From the NCBI RefSeq assembly GCF_015533855.1, contig NZ_AP024154.1:4222501-4286500 (forward strand): 64,000 nucleotides of DNA. The letters run 5' to 3'. Below the pieces are notes generated by a model. The model worked only from the letters and a program-made list of their open reading frames with translations. It did no database searches and was not told where the DNA came from. This stretch comes from Echinicola sp. 20G. Lineage in GTDB: Bacteria; Bacteroidota; Bacteroidia; Cytophagales; Cyclobacteriaceae. Position numbers and translations under genes: made by a program. This document shows, piece after piece, positions 26,309 to 36,634 of the stretch. Each line of letters begins with the position of its first letter. The first letter of the stretch is position 1.

Positions 26309-27784
26309 ATGGAAAAGCTTACCAATTATATCAATGGCCAATGGGTTGGAAGTAAGGAAAATCACCTTATTGATGTACTTAATCCTGCCACCCAGGAAAT
26401 TTTGGCGAAAGTGCCACTGGGCAAAGGTACTGCCCAAGATGTTGAAAAGGCCGTTGCCTCTTCGTACGAAGCGTATAGATCATGGTCCCAGGTTCCCGTT
26501 ATCCAACGTGTTCAACCACTGTTCAGGTTGAAATCCTTATTGGAAGAAAATCAGGAGGATTTGGCAAGAACAATAACAATGGAGTGTGGAAAGACCCTAG
26601 CGGAGTCTAGAGGGGAGTTACAGCGGGCAATTGAAAATGTAGAGACTGCTTGTGCGACTCCTGTATTGATGCAGAGTGAGTTTTCGGAAAATATTGCCAG
26701 GGGAGTAGATGAGTTTATGATACGGCAACCTTTAGGTGTTTGCGCTTGCATAGCGCCGTTTAACTTTCCTGGAATGATACCTTTTTGGTTTTTGCCCTAT
26801 GCAATAGCCTGTGGTAATACTTTTCTATTGAAGCCATCGGAGAAAGTTCCTTTGACCATGCAAAAAGTCATGGGTTTGATTGAGAAAATTGGATTACCAG
26901 AAGGGGTAATCAATATGGTTCATGGAGGGAAGGATACTGTAGATGCACTATTGGAGCACCCCCTTATTAAAGCTATCAGCTTTGTGGGCTCCACAGATGT
27001 AGCAAGGTATATCTATGCCAAAGGAGCAGCCAATGGTAAAAGGGTGCAGGCCCAAGGAGGTGCCAAAAACCCAGTGGTGGTATTGCCTGATGCCGATATC
27101 GAAGTCACTTCAAAAATCATAACGGATTCTGTTTATGGATGTGCGGGACAACGATGTCTGGCGGCTTCCACAATCATTACAGTAGGGGATCAGAATGGGA
27201 CAATTAAGGAGGCCCTTTATGAATCGGCCAGTAAACGATTGACAGGGTATGGACTTGAGGAAAAAGTCGATATGGGGCCTTTGATCAGTCAAGCCAGCAA
27301 AGAAAGGGTGGAGAAATTGATTCAAAAAGGGATAAGCGAAGGTGCGAAAGTCCTCTTGGATGGAAGAAACGGCCCAGTAGCAGGTTATGAAAAGGGAAAT
27401 TTTATAAAGCCAACCATCTTGGAGAATTTGAACTTGGAGGGGGAATTGATCAAGACTGAAATTTTTGGCCCCGTAATGAGCCTGGTTAAAATGGATTCCA
27501 TAGACGATGCGCTTCAATTCATCAATGGAAACAATTATGGTAATATGGCTTGTCTTTTCACATCAAGTGGAGCCCATGCCAGAAGGTTTAGAAATGAAGC
27601 CAATGCCGGCAACATAGGGATTAATATTGGTGTAGCAGCTCCAATGGCCCAATTCCCATTTAGTGGTTGGAATGATAGCTTTTTTGGTGACCTACACGGC
27701 CAAGGCAGGCATGCAATTGAGTTTTTTACACAAACTAAGGTGACTGTGGAGCGATGGCTTCAAGAATGGACCAGAAAATTTTAG
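26309..27784 (+). CDS. iolA: Methylmalonate/malonate-semialdehyde dehydrogenase (CoA-acylating)
   Basis: 491 residues of the aldehyde dehydrogenase superfamily, MmsA type. Seen: INGQWVGSKENHLIDVLNPA, CIAPFNFPGMIPFWFLPYAI, FVGSTDVARYIYAKGAANGK, the catalytic motif GCAGQRCLAAS with nucleophile Cys283, and the end IEFFTQTKVTVERW. MmsA lacks the general-base Glu of other ALDHs, consistent with the AQGGAKNPVVVLP stretch. It turns malonate semialdehyde into acetyl-CoA, closing the pathway. 21 bp after the transporter, 3 bp before iolE. Confidence 0.94.
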   Translation: MEKLTNYINGQWVGSKENHLIDVLNPATQEILAKVPLGKGTAQDVEKAVASSYEAYRSWSQVPVIQRVQPLFRLKSLLEENQEDLARTITMECGKTLAESRGELQRAIENVETACATPVLMQSEFSENIARGVDEFMIRQPLGVCACIAPFNFPGMIPFWFLPYAIACGNTFLLKPSEKVPLTMQKVMGLIEKIGLPEGVINMVHGGKDTVDALLEHPLIKAISFVGSTDVARYIYAKGAANGKRVQAQGGAKNPVVVLPDADIEVTSKIITDSVYGCAGQRCLAASTIITVGDQNGTIKEALYESASKRLTGYGLEEKVDMGPLISQASKERVEKLIQKGISEGAKVLLDGRNGPVAGYEKGNFIKPTILENLNLEGELIKTEIFGPVMSLVKMDSIDDALQFINGNNYGNMACLFTSSGAHARRFRNEANAGNIGINIGVAAPMAQFPFSGWNDSFFGDLHGQGRHAIEFFTQTKVTVERWLQEWTRKF

Positions 27785-27787
27785 GCT

Positions 27788-28693
27788 ATGAAAAATATAA
27801 AGATTGCCAATGCACCTTGCTCATGGGGTGCATTAGAATTTGATCTTGAAGGTAAATCCCTTGGACATGAGCAAGTTTTATCTGAAATGGCAGAAATAGG
27901 CTATTTAGGTACTGAGCTCGGAGATTGGGGATTTATGCCCACTGATCCCAAAGGTTTACGCGAGGTGCTGGACCGTTTTGGATTGGGTCTTCCAGGAGCT
28001 TTTGTCCCAGTGGCCCTGGCCAATAAGGAGGCACATGTGCATGGTGTTCAGGAAGCTTTAAAAATAGCCAAGCTGATGGTAGATGCTGGTTATGAGGATG
28101 CCTTTATCATCTTGGCTGATGATAATGGAAGTATTCCTGACCGTACCCAAAGTGCTGGTAGGGTTCTTCCAGAAATGTCCTTAAGTCCAGACCAATGGAA
28201 GATTTTTGGTGCAGGAGCAGACCAAATAGCCAAGGCCGTAAAGGATAATTATGGAATGCGAACCGTGTTCCATCACCATTGTGCAGGATATGTGGAAACT
28301 CCAGAAGAGCTGGATGCTTTAATGGCCAATACGGATGAAAACTTGCTGGGAATCTGTCTGGATATGGGACATTATGCTTTTGGAGGAGGAAATCCATTGG
28401 ATGTTTTGGAGAAATATCCATCAAGGACATGGCATATTCATTTCAAGGACTATGATGAAAATATAGGTAAAGCGAGCAGCGTTCATGGATGGAACTATTT
28501 TGAGTCTGTTCAAAATGGGGTTTTCTGCAAACTTGGGGAAGGGATAGTGGACTTCAAGGCCATTATCAAAAAATTAGAGGCGATGAATTATGAGGGTTGG
28601 ATCGTAGTGGAGCAGGATGTGCTTCCAGGAATGGGGAGTCCTTATCATTGCGCAGAGCATAACCTAAATTTTATCAATAAAAACTTGATGTAG
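27788..28693 (+). CDS. iolE: 2-keto-myo-inositol dehydratase
   Basis: 301 residues, xylose-isomerase-like TIM barrel. Starts IKIANAPCSWGALEFD, as IolE proteins do, followed by LGTELGDWGFMPTDPKGLR, TVFHHHCAGYVETPEELDAL, GICLDMGHYAFGGGNP, TWHIHFKDYDE and IVVEQDVLPGMGSPYHCAEH, which supply the metal ligands. It dehydrates scyllo-inosose to the trihydroxycyclohexanedione used by IolD. ATG lies 3 bp after iolA. Confidence 0.94.
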   Translation: MKNIKIANAPCSWGALEFDLEGKSLGHEQVLSEMAEIGYLGTELGDWGFMPTDPKGLREVLDRFGLGLPGAFVPVALANKEAHVHGVQEALKIAKLMVDAGYEDAFIILADDNGSIPDRTQSAGRVLPEMSLSPDQWKIFGAGADQIAKAVKDNYGMRTVFHHHCAGYVETPEELDALMANTDENLLGICLDMGHYAFGGGNPLDVLEKYPSRTWHIHFKDYDENIGKASSVHGWNYFESVQNGVFCKLGEGIVDFKAIIKKLEAMNYEGWIVVEQDVLPGMGSPYHCAEHNLNFINKNLM

Positions 28694-28706
28694 ACCAAAT
28701 AACACT

Positions 28707-29723
28707 ATGAAAAACATAAAAATTGGACTAATAGGATTGGGAAGAATTGGCCTTATCCATTTTAATAATCTAAAATACCAAATTCCGTATGCAGAAGTGG
28801 TGATGGTAGCGGATCCCCGACATAAGGAACAGTTTAAGGGGGTAGTAGTAGGTACTGCAGAAGAGCTCATCAACCATCCAGAAATTGATGCTGTTGTGAT
28901 TTGCTCACCCACAAATACACATGCTGATTACATTGACCTGTGTGCAGCAGCGAGAAAGGATATTTTTTGTGAAAAGCCACATGACCTTTCACTGGAAAGG
29001 GTCATAACCACCTTAGAGACTGTAAAAAAAGCGGGTGTTAAGTTGATGCTTGGCTTCAACAGGAGGTTTGATGCCAATTTTAAGAAAATCCATGAGTTGG
29101 TCAATTTAAGGAAAATTGGTGAACCGACCATATTGAAGATTACTAGTCGAGATCCGGGACCACCTCCTTTATCCTATTTAAAAAGTTCAGGCGGCTTGTT
29201 CATGGACATGAGTATTCATGATTTTGATATGGCAAGATTTATCATGGGAAAGGAGGTGGAAAAAGTTTATGCAACAGCAGCTGTCTTTACCAGTGATGAA
29301 GTAGCAGAAGCAGGAGATGTGGACACGGCCGTGATCAACCTTACTTTTATGGATGGTAGTATGGCTGTAATTGACAATAGTCGAAAAGCTAGTTATGGGT
29401 ATGACCAACGCTTGGAAATATTTGGAAGCAATGGGATGGCGCAAGCAGATAACAATAAACACGATAGTCATCTTTTGGTTGATCAGGAGGGAAGTCACGG
29501 GGCACTTCCTCTAGATTTTTTTATGGATAGGTATGAAGCATCTTATCGCTTAGAAATGATGGCGTTTATTGAAGCGCTTTTAAAAGGAGAAGGTTTGCCC
29601 GTAGACGGCCATGATGGGCTAGAAGCAATGTTGATAGCGATAGCAGCAAAAGTATCTGTAGATGAAAAAAGACCAGTCCTATTGAAGGAAATAAGAAATA
29701 CTATCAGAATCAAAGCCTTATAA
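28707..29723 (+). CDS. iolG: Inositol 2-dehydrogenase
   Basis: 338 residues, GFO/IDH/MocA family. N-terminal Rossmann motif IGLIGLGRIGLIHFNNL, the catalytic-Lys signature EKPHDLSLE (residues 89-91 EKP), and GGLFMDMSIHDFDMARF carrying the conserved Asp and His. It oxidises myo-inositol to scyllo-inosose with NAD+, the first step. Whether it also accepts scyllo- or chiro-inositol cannot be told. Last gene of the first transcription unit; a 297-bp spacer with an operator follows. Confidence 0.92.
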   Translation: MKNIKIGLIGLGRIGLIHFNNLKYQIPYAEVVMVADPRHKEQFKGVVVGTAEELINHPEIDAVVICSPTNTHADYIDLCAAARKDIFCEKPHDLSLERVITTLETVKKAGVKLMLGFNRRFDANFKKIHELVNLRKIGEPTILKITSRDPGPPPLSYLKSSGGLFMDMSIHDFDMARFIMGKEVEKVYATAAVFTSDEVAEAGDVDTAVINLTFMDGSMAVIDNSRKASYGYDQRLEIFGSNGMAQADNNKHDSHLLVDQEGSHGALPLDFFMDRYEASYRLEMMAFIEALLKGEGLPVDGHDGLEAMLIAIAAKVSVDEKRPVLLKEIRNTIRIKAL

Positions 29724-29831
29724 AAAATAGTATCATCTAAGCTAAAATGGAATGTTTAATTTATTTCCTATTACCTGAATGGTACGTTGGCTTTTTTCTA
29801 AAAAATCCAAGCTATTTACTTCAAATATTCG

Positions 29832-29849
29832 TGTGCAAACGTTTGCGTA
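29832..29849. promoter_or_regulatory. LacI-type operator before susC
   Basis: TGTGCAAACGTTTGCGTA with a perfect 12-bp core GCAAACGTTTGC, 172 bp before the susC ATG. It matches the iolJ operator at GCAAAC-TTTGCGTA. This makes the susC block a second promoter of the same regulon. The rest of the 297-bp spacer shows only A+T-rich leader sequence. Confidence 0.8.
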
Positions 29850-30020
29850 TTATGTTTTGGAATTGATTGTTGAATATATCTACTTTTACCTAATAATGAT
29901 CTTATAAAATGTGTGTATGTAAAATATCATATTGCTTATTTAGTTAAGTCATTATATAAATACTATCTCTACCCATTAATTAACCTAATAGAAAATTAAC
30001 AATAACCAAATAACTTCTTT

Positions 30021-33000
30021 ATGAAACACATCTCACTAACAACTGAAAGGTGGAATTGGTCCTTTGTATTAGGACATCTAAATTTCATGAAAATGATCAT
30101 GCTGATGACCTGCCTTTTTATGTGGGGTCAATCTGTATGGGCACAGTCCGTTGAAGTAACTGGCATCGTAATATCAGAGGAGGATCAACAACCTATTCCT
30201 GGAGTAACGGTTTTGGTGAAGGGGACTGGAAAGGGAACTGTAACGGACATAGATGGGAAATATGCTATTTCGGTTACCAATGGTTCTGATGCTGTCTTGT
30301 CATTTTCTTTCGTCGGATACCTAACACAGGACATCATTGTCAATAATCAAAGCAAAATAGATGTCTCACTAGCTCCTGATATGGCTCAATTGGATGAAGT
30401 AGTGGTGGTGGGATATGGAGAAACTAAACGAAAGGACTTAACTGGTGCAGTGGTTTCCATGGATTCGAAAAATATTCAGGAAGCCAATAAAGTAAATGCT
30501 TTTCAAGCACTCCAAGGTCAGGTAGCTGGTGTAAATATATCTTCCGCTGACAATAAACCTGGTGGTGGATTTAATGTTCGTATTAGAGGTTCCAATACTA
30601 TCAATGCGAATGAAACAGTAGAACAGGGTGGGTTTAATCCGGGGCAAAACCCACTTTTTGTAGTGGATGGAATATTTGTCAATGATATCTCCTTTTTAAA
30701 TCCCGCAGATATTGAAAGGATGGACGTGCTCAAGGATGCTTCTGCTACGGCAATTTATGGTTCGAGGGGAAGTAATGGTGTAGTGATTATTGAAACAAAA
30801 AAGGGGAGTGAGGGTAAGGTCTCTGTTCAATATGATAACTACATCGGTGTAAAAGAGGCTTATAATTTGCCAGATATGCTTCAAGGAGCCGAGTTTGTAG
30901 ATTATTTCCGGGATGCAGTAGTTGGAAATTTTTACTCTTCAGGTGATTTTAGTGTATCCCCTGAAGACGTGAACTTGGCAGATTATATGCGCCCCAATGA
31001 ATTGGAAAATATAGCAAATGATGATTATGTTAATTGGATAGACCTTATCCAGCATAATGGCATGCAACAAAATCACTCGCTAAGCCTCAATGGTGGAAAT
31101 AATAAAACAATATATGGATTGGGTGTAGCTTATACCCAAGATGAAGGCACTTTTGAAGGGGAGGATTATGAAAGGTATACTATTAGGGGAAACCTTAGCA
31201 GTAAGCTATCGGAATTGTTTTCATTGGCATTCAGCAATTATGCATCATTTGCGGTTAGAAATGAAGGCAGTAGAGAAGGCCTTAGAAGTGCCTATAGACT
31301 CAGGCCAACGGCTACACCATTTGACGAAAATGGAGATCCCCAGTTTTTTCCTTTGCAAGGGGAAACATTTATCACCAATCCATTATTCGAATCCGATAAT
31401 ATTTTCAGGGAAACCAGAACACTGAATTACTTGAGTAATCTTTCACTGTCTTTTACCCCAACAAACAGTTTAAAAATTTCAAGTAATTTTTCTCCAAACA
31501 TTGAATTTTCCAGGTATGGGGAATATCGCGGACTTTATGCCAAGTCAACCAGCGGTCAAGTAGGCAACAGAAGGGCAGAGGTGAACAACAGGAACCGTAT
31601 TTCCTACACATGGGACAATATCGTCAATTATAACAAGAGCTTTGGAACGGATCACGTTTTGAATGCAACTTTTGTTTATTCTCTCTTTATGGATCGGTAT
31701 GAAAATTATTTGATGCAACGCCGGAATTTTGCTACAGATGAGTTTCTCTTCTACAATATAGATGCCGGCTCGGATCTCAGGACTGCAGAAGGTGGGTTTT
31801 CAAAACAAACCTTACAATCTTACACAGGTAGGGTCAACTATACCTTCAAGGATAAATACCTTTTTACCCTTACCGGTCGCTATGATGGATCATCCATCCT
31901 TTCTGAAGAAAATAAATGGGCTTTTTTCCCGTCAGCGGCTTTCGCCTGGCGTATCATTGATGAGGGATTTATGAAAAATCAAAACTTCATGGGAGATTTG
32001 AAGCTTAGATTGAGTTATGGGGAAACCGGTAACAATGGTGCAGGAGGAGGTTTGGTTCCCTTGGGTTCCCTATCCTTGATAGGTAGTAATTTTACCAATA
32101 TTGGAGATCAGGTGACCCAGACAGCTTATGTGACCAATTTGGCCAATCAAAACCTGACTTGGGAAAAAACAAAAGAATTCAATATTGGTTTGGATTTTGG
32201 TTTCTTTAATAATCGCCTATATGGTTCCTTGGATATTTATGACAGAAGAAATACGGGAATCATATTTTTTAGACCAACTCCCACAGTTACTGGATTTTCA
32301 GGCGTATTTGAAAATGTAGGAGAGGCTTCTAATAAAGGTGTGGAACTTGGATTGAACTCGGTCAATATAGATAATGGAGACCTTAAATGGACCACATCCC
32401 TTAATTTTGCCAAGAACAACAATCAAATCACCAAGCTTTATGGGGATTTGGATCAAATATTATTCGGTGTGCAAGCAGGCTCTTATGTGCATAAAGTAGG
32501 AGAACCAGTAGGCTCCATTTTTACATATGAGTTTGATGGAATATGGCAAATGGACGAGGTGGATATAGCACAAAGTTTTGGTCAGCAGCCGGGTCAGGTT
32601 AAGGTAAAGGACCTTAATGATGATGGAGTAATTGATGCTGATGACCGAACAGTAATTGGAGCAAATATGCCTGATTGGACAGGTGGAATTGCCAATACCT
32701 TGAATTATAAGAATTGGGATTTCACCTTTTTTGTCAGGACAAGTCAAGGAGCTGTTTCTGCCAGTTATTTCCATATTTCCCATTCAGGAGGTTTTGATGC
32801 TACCCCAGCCCGTTTTAATAGTCTTAAGACAAACTACTGGACTCCTGATAACCCATCCAATGAGTGGTATCAACCAAGTAACAACGGACCTTTTTCCGAA
32901 CCCCTTACCTATCATGATGTTTCTTTTGTAAAGGTAGGTTATATCACCTTGGGTTATAATTTCAAGCAAGATTTATTGGATGCGCTCAAGATCAATAGCC

Positions 33001-33140
33001 TTCGCCTTTACTTCACCGCACAGAACCCCTTCACTTTTACAAACTATGAAGGTTGGGATCCTGAAAATGCTGCAAGAAACAGCTGGGGATCAGCTTACAT
33101 GTCAAGAGTACTTATGGGCGGGATCAATGTTAAATTTTAA
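30021..33140 (+). CDS. SusC-like TonB-dependent outer-membrane transporter
   Basis: 1039 residues: signal sequence ending WAQSVEVTG, a carboxypeptidase-regulatory-like domain (GIVISEEDQQPIPGVTVLVK, residues about 45-120), the TonB-box/plug start DEVVVVGYGETKRKDLTGAV, plug signature DVLKDASATAIYGSRGSNGV, and a beta-barrel ending GGINVKF. It imports glycans too large for porins, powered by TonB-ExbBD, with SusD as lid. The first 30 residues form an unusual N-terminal extension before the signal helix; ATG 30090 or 30096 might be the true start. It heads the operon controlled by the operator at 29832. Confidence 0.93.
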   Translation: MKHISLTTERWNWSFVLGHLNFMKMIMLMTCLFMWGQSVWAQSVEVTGIVISEEDQQPIPGVTVLVKGTGKGTVTDIDGKYAISVTNGSDAVLSFSFVGYLTQDIIVNNQSKIDVSLAPDMAQLDEVVVVGYGETKRKDLTGAVVSMDSKNIQEANKVNAFQALQGQVAGVNISSADNKPGGGFNVRIRGSNTINANETVEQGGFNPGQNPLFVVDGIFVNDISFLNPADIERMDVLKDASATAIYGSRGSNGVVIIETKKGSEGKVSVQYDNYIGVKEAYNLPDMLQGAEFVDYFRDAVVGNFYSSGDFSVSPEDVNLADYMRPNELENIANDDYVNWIDLIQHNGMQQNHSLSLNGGNNKTIYGLGVAYTQDEGTFEGEDYERYTIRGNLSSKLSELFSLAFSNYASFAVRNEGSREGLRSAYRLRPTATPFDENGDPQFFPLQGETFITNPLFESDNIFRETRTLNYLSNLSLSFTPTNSLKISSNFSPNIEFSRYGEYRGLYAKSTSGQVGNRRAEVNNRNRISYTWDNIVNYNKSFGTDHVLNATFVYSLFMDRYENYLMQRRNFATDEFLFYNIDAGSDLRTAEGGFSKQTLQSYTGRVNYTFKDKYLFTLTGRYDGSSILSEENKWAFFPSAAFAWRIIDEGFMKNQNFMGDLKLRLSYGETGNNGAGGGLVPLGSLSLIGSNFTNIGDQVTQTAYVTNLANQNLTWEKTKEFNIGLDFGFFNNRLYGSLDIYDRRNTGIIFFRPTPTVTGFSGVFENVGEASNKGVELGLNSVNIDNGDLKWTTSLNFAKNNNQITKLYGDLDQILFGVQAGSYVHKVGEPVGSIFTYEFDGIWQMDEVDIAQSFGQQPGQVKVKDLNDDGVIDADDRTVIGANMPDWTGGIANTLNYKNWDFTFFVRTSQGAVSASYFHISHSGGFDATPARFNSLKTNYWTPDNPSNEWYQPSNNGPFSEPLTYHDVSFVKVGYITLGYNFKQDLLDALKINSLRLYFTAQNPFTFTNYEGWDPENAARNSWGSAYMSRVLMGGINVKF

Positions 33141-33152
33141 AGAGACAAAATC

Positions 33153-34754
33153 ATGAAAAAATACATAAAATTGGTTGTCTGGATGACAGGATTTTTGGCT
33201 TTGTCATCCTGTGCAGACTTTCTGGAGGAAGAAAATAGGAATTTTCTCTCAGATGACATTCTATTGAGCGACCCTACTGCATTGGATCAAATGGTAGCCA
33301 ATGCTTATGATAGGCTTAGACTGGCTACCTCCTTTTATGATTTGGACCATCAGGGCACCGATGTGTTTACCCGGAGGGATATAATAGCCGGCATTAGTGA
33401 TTTAAATGACTATGTAAACCTTCGACCGACAAACGGGGCGATAGGAACCTATTGGACCAATTACTACAATGTCATCGCTGCGGCCAACACGGCAATATCC
33501 AGGGCCGATGAGGTCCAAGGGCTAAGTGAGGGTAATAAAACTAGAGGATTGGGCGAAGCCCAGTTTCTAAGAGCATATTCCTACTTTCACTTGGTTGAAA
33601 ATTATGGGGGAGTGCCTTTGGTATTGGAAGAGATCAGGTCTGCACAATCGGAATTCAGTAGGGCAAGCGAACAGGAAGTATACGGCCAGATTTTGGCAGA
33701 TCTGGATGCTGCGTTGGCGGGAGTGGATGAAAATCCATCCCTGTACGGTAAAGTGTCAAAAGATGCCGTTCGTCACCTTAAAGCAAAAGTGCTACTTACC
33801 AGGGGATACAAGGATTTTGGGAGCAGTCAGGATTTTATTGAGGCAGCATCGCTTGCTGAAGAGGTAATTGAAAACCATCCATTGGTGGCCGATTTTACAG
33901 ATTTGGTTTCTAAGGAAAACCAAAGGAACAGTGAGGCGATCTTTTCTATGCTATATGGCTCCAATCCAGTTTCCAGGGGCATTGGTAATAACAGACACCT
34001 ACTCTTCAAATTTGTTTATGATGTTTATCCTGGACAGACAAGGTCCACCCTATATCACAGGGGATTGGGCAGGTCTCCAACACCTTATTTCTTTAATCTT
34101 TTTGAAGAGGGGGATGATCGGGAAAATGCTACCATCCGTCGTTTGATGATCGCGGAAATTGATAGCGATGATGGAAGTATATTAGAGGGAGACACCAGTA
34201 TATATTTTCCTAAAACCCCATGGCCAGCATCCGAAATAAATAGTAAAGCCTATTTTGTCTTTAATCCTGATAGTTACTATATACCTGACGGACTCACCCA
34301 AGTACACTTTCCAATGTTCAAAAAATTTGATGATCCAGGTGTTCCCTATACCAATCCTGGGATTAATCCAGATGGAGAAAGAGATGCTGTTTTAATAAGG
34401 TCAGGTGAAACTAGGTTAATTGCAGCAGAAGCCTACTTGCAGTCTGGAAATGCTGCCATGGCGGCAGAACATATCAATGCTTTAAGAGATAGGGCCGGTT
34501 TGGAGGTAATGGTTCCGGCTGAAGATGTTGATATTGACTTGATTTTAGATGAAAGTGCCATTGAAATGGCAGGTGAAATAAGTAGGTGGATGGACTTAAA
34601 GCGGACAGGGAAGTTAGTGGAAAGAGTGCTGGCACACAACCCCCATGCGGCTTTGAACAACGCCATTAAACCTTTTCACAACCTAAGACCAATCCCTCAG
34701 AGTGAGGTGGATGTAAGCGGTGGTTCTATCACCCAAAATGAAGGATATAATTGA
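33153..34754 (+). CDS. SusD-like glycan-binding lipoprotein
   Basis: 533 residues with lipoprotein signal (LVVWMTGFLALSSCADFLEE, Cys20). RagB/SusD features: GEAQFLRAYSYFHLVENYGGVPLV, tetratricopeptide-like helices and a C-terminal DESAIEMAGEISRWMDLKRTG with FHNLRPIPQSEVDVSGG, the standard SusD ending. It lies 12 bp after susC and forms the surface half of the SusCD pair. Which glycan it binds is unknown. Confidence 0.93.
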   Translation: MKKYIKLVVWMTGFLALSSCADFLEEENRNFLSDDILLSDPTALDQMVANAYDRLRLATSFYDLDHQGTDVFTRRDIIAGISDLNDYVNLRPTNGAIGTYWTNYYNVIAAANTAISRADEVQGLSEGNKTRGLGEAQFLRAYSYFHLVENYGGVPLVLEEIRSAQSEFSRASEQEVYGQILADLDAALAGVDENPSLYGKVSKDAVRHLKAKVLLTRGYKDFGSSQDFIEAASLAEEVIENHPLVADFTDLVSKENQRNSEAIFSMLYGSNPVSRGIGNNRHLLFKFVYDVYPGQTRSTLYHRGLGRSPTPYFFNLFEEGDDRENATIRRLMIAEIDSDDGSILEGDTSIYFPKTPWPASEINSKAYFVFNPDSYYIPDGLTQVHFPMFKKFDDPGVPYTNPGINPDGERDAVLIRSGETRLIAAEAYLQSGNAAMAAEHINALRDRAGLEVMVPAEDVDIDLILDESAIEMAGEISRWMDLKRTGKLVERVLAHNPHAALNNAIKPFHNLRPIPQSEVDVSGGSITQNEGYN

Positions 34755-34771
34755 TTAGGGTTTAATAGGGA

Positions 34772-34809
34772 GGAGGTTATTCCTTTGGAATGATCTCCTT
34801 TAATTTTTC
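34772..34809 (+). terminator. Terminator-like hairpin after susD
   Basis: 12-bp stem with arms GGAGGTTATTCC (34772-34783) and GGAATGATCTCC (34787-34798), including two G.U pairs, loop TTT, followed by TTTAATTTTTC. It lies between susD and the lyase-like gene, so it may reduce expression of the downstream enzymes relative to susCD. Confidence 0.7.
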
Positions 34810-34855
34810 TATCACCAAAAATGTTGAATAAAGTCAAGGACCATAATATAGTAAA

Positions 34856-36634
34856 ATGAAAAAAATAAGCAGAAATACTTTTATTAAACAGTCTATTGGG
34901 TTGGGTGGGGCCATGTACCTGATGCCCTTTTTGGGATACCCTCACAATAAAAACAAAAGTTTTAGGGAAGCGGATGAATTATGGCAGCATATGGTCACCG
35001 CCAACGACAGGCATATCAAAGCATTGATCGATAAGGGTGATGAGGCAAACCGACATGGAGGAAGAAGTTACGGGTATAATTTTGCCATGTTGGCCTCTGG
35101 GTATTGTTGTGATGATTCAAAGTTTTTTGAAAGTGATAAAGTGGTGGATTTATTGAATGATGCTACAGATAAATTGATTGAAAGCCAAAGGCCTGATGGA
35201 ACCATCAATGCAGGAAATCTGGAGTCTCCTCCAGATACCGCATTTATTATGGAACCATTATGTGCAGGGGTATTTATTTTGAACCAGCACGACTCAACAG
35301 CCTTGAGTGGGGTCAAAGAAAGGATTAAGGAGTTTTTATTGAAAACTGGGGAAGCATTGACTGTTGGTGGAATCCATACACCAAACCATCGGTGGGTAGT
35401 TTGTCATGCGCTTGCCAGGATCAATCAGCTCTATCCTGATGCCAAATATGTGAATAGGATAGACGAGTGGTTAAGTGAAGGTATATACATGGATGAGGAT
35501 GGACATTATCCAGAGAGGAGTATGAATTACTCGGATGTAGAAAACAACGCATTCATTACATTAGGAAGACTGTTGAACCGTCCTGCACTGTTTGAAGCAC
35601 CTCGAAAAAGTCTACAGATGACCTATTACTATATGGAACCGAATGGTGATTTAGTCACTACGGACTCTAGGAGACAGGATCAATACTCGCATAGAAGCAT
35701 AGTGGTCCAATACCTACATTACCGCTTTTTGGCTATTCACGATGCAGATGGGAAATTTGCGAGTATTGTCAAAATGATAGAAGGTTTTCCTGGTTTTGAA
35801 AATATTGTGGTAGAGGAAGCTTTGTTTCATTTTATGGAGGATGAAACCCTACGCCAACCACTACCACAGCTGGAGCCTGTATCTACCAATTATGAGAAAC
35901 TTTTCAAGACCAGCAGTTTGGCAAGAATACGTAGGGAGGATACTACTTTAACGGTATTTGGAGGAGTGGATTGGCCTTTGATCATTGCCTCTGGAAGGTC
36001 AGTGAGTCCCAATTTCTTTAGTTACAGAAAAGGAAATGCCATTCTTTGGTACATGCGCATGTCAGCTAGTTTTTTCAGTATGGGACATTTTAGAAGTGAG
36101 GGATTGAAGAAGGAAGGCAACAAGTATATATTGTACCAGAAACTTCAGGCGCCCTATTACCAGCCATTGCCTGACCAATTGAAAAACAAAGATGGGGATT
36201 ATGAATTGACCCCGAGTGTGGACGGCAGGTTTTGGAGTAAAATGGCATTTGACAAAAGGCCCGTAAGCAATGTAAAGACCCTAGAAAGTAAGGTCACCTT
36301 AGAAGAAATTAATGGAAAAGCCGAACTGCTGTTTGAGGTTTCAGGTCTGGAGGGAGTTGCTGTCACGATTGAGCTGTGTTTTGATGAAAATGGAAGCCTT
36401 AAGGGGGTAGAAGAGGCTAACAGCGAAGAGGATTATTTTCTTGCCAGTGGAAAGGGTGTTTTTGAACAGGGAGAGGATAAAATAACCTTTGGTCCAGGAG
36501 TCAAGAAACATGAGCGAATTCGGAGGCTTGATGGAGAAAAATACAGTGTTCATTTTGGGTCTCTCAGGACGCAAGGAAACCACGTCTATTTGACGGGAGT
36601 GACACCCTTTACCCATAAACTAACATTTGAATGA
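34856..36634 (+). CDS. Secreted toroid-fold protein, heparinase/alginate-lyase-like
   Basis: 592 residues. The start (KKISRNTFIKQSIGLGGAM) resembles a Tat-type signal with RN in place of RR. Residues about 35-330 are an alpha-helical repeat of the alpha/alpha-toroid kind with aromatic and His motifs GGIHTPNHRWVVCHALARI, HYPERSMNYSDVENNAFIT and TTDSRRQDQYSHRSIV, which could hold catalytic Asn/His/Tyr residues. The last 250 residues are beta-rich, as in polysaccharide lyases with a beta-sandwich. I do not recognise an exact PL family. In this locus, beside a GH105-type enzyme, a uronate lyase role is the natural guess. It overlaps the next gene by 4 bp. Confidence 0.6.
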   Translation: MKKISRNTFIKQSIGLGGAMYLMPFLGYPHNKNKSFREADELWQHMVTANDRHIKALIDKGDEANRHGGRSYGYNFAMLASGYCCDDSKFFESDKVVDLLNDATDKLIESQRPDGTINAGNLESPPDTAFIMEPLCAGVFILNQHDSTALSGVKERIKEFLLKTGEALTVGGIHTPNHRWVVCHALARINQLYPDAKYVNRIDEWLSEGIYMDEDGHYPERSMNYSDVENNAFITLGRLLNRPALFEAPRKSLQMTYYYMEPNGDLVTTDSRRQDQYSHRSIVVQYLHYRFLAIHDADGKFASIVKMIEGFPGFENIVVEEALFHFMEDETLRQPLPQLEPVSTNYEKLFKTSSLARIRREDTTLTVFGGVDWPLIIASGRSVSPNFFSYRKGNAILWYMRMSASFFSMGHFRSEGLKKEGNKYILYQKLQAPYYQPLPDQLKNKDGDYELTPSVDGRFWSKMAFDKRPVSNVKTLESKVTLEEINGKAELLFEVSGLEGVAVTIELCFDENGSLKGVEEANSEEDYFLASGKGVFEQGEDKITFGPGVKKHERIRRLDGEKYSVHFGSLRTQGNHVYLTGVTPFTHKLTFE

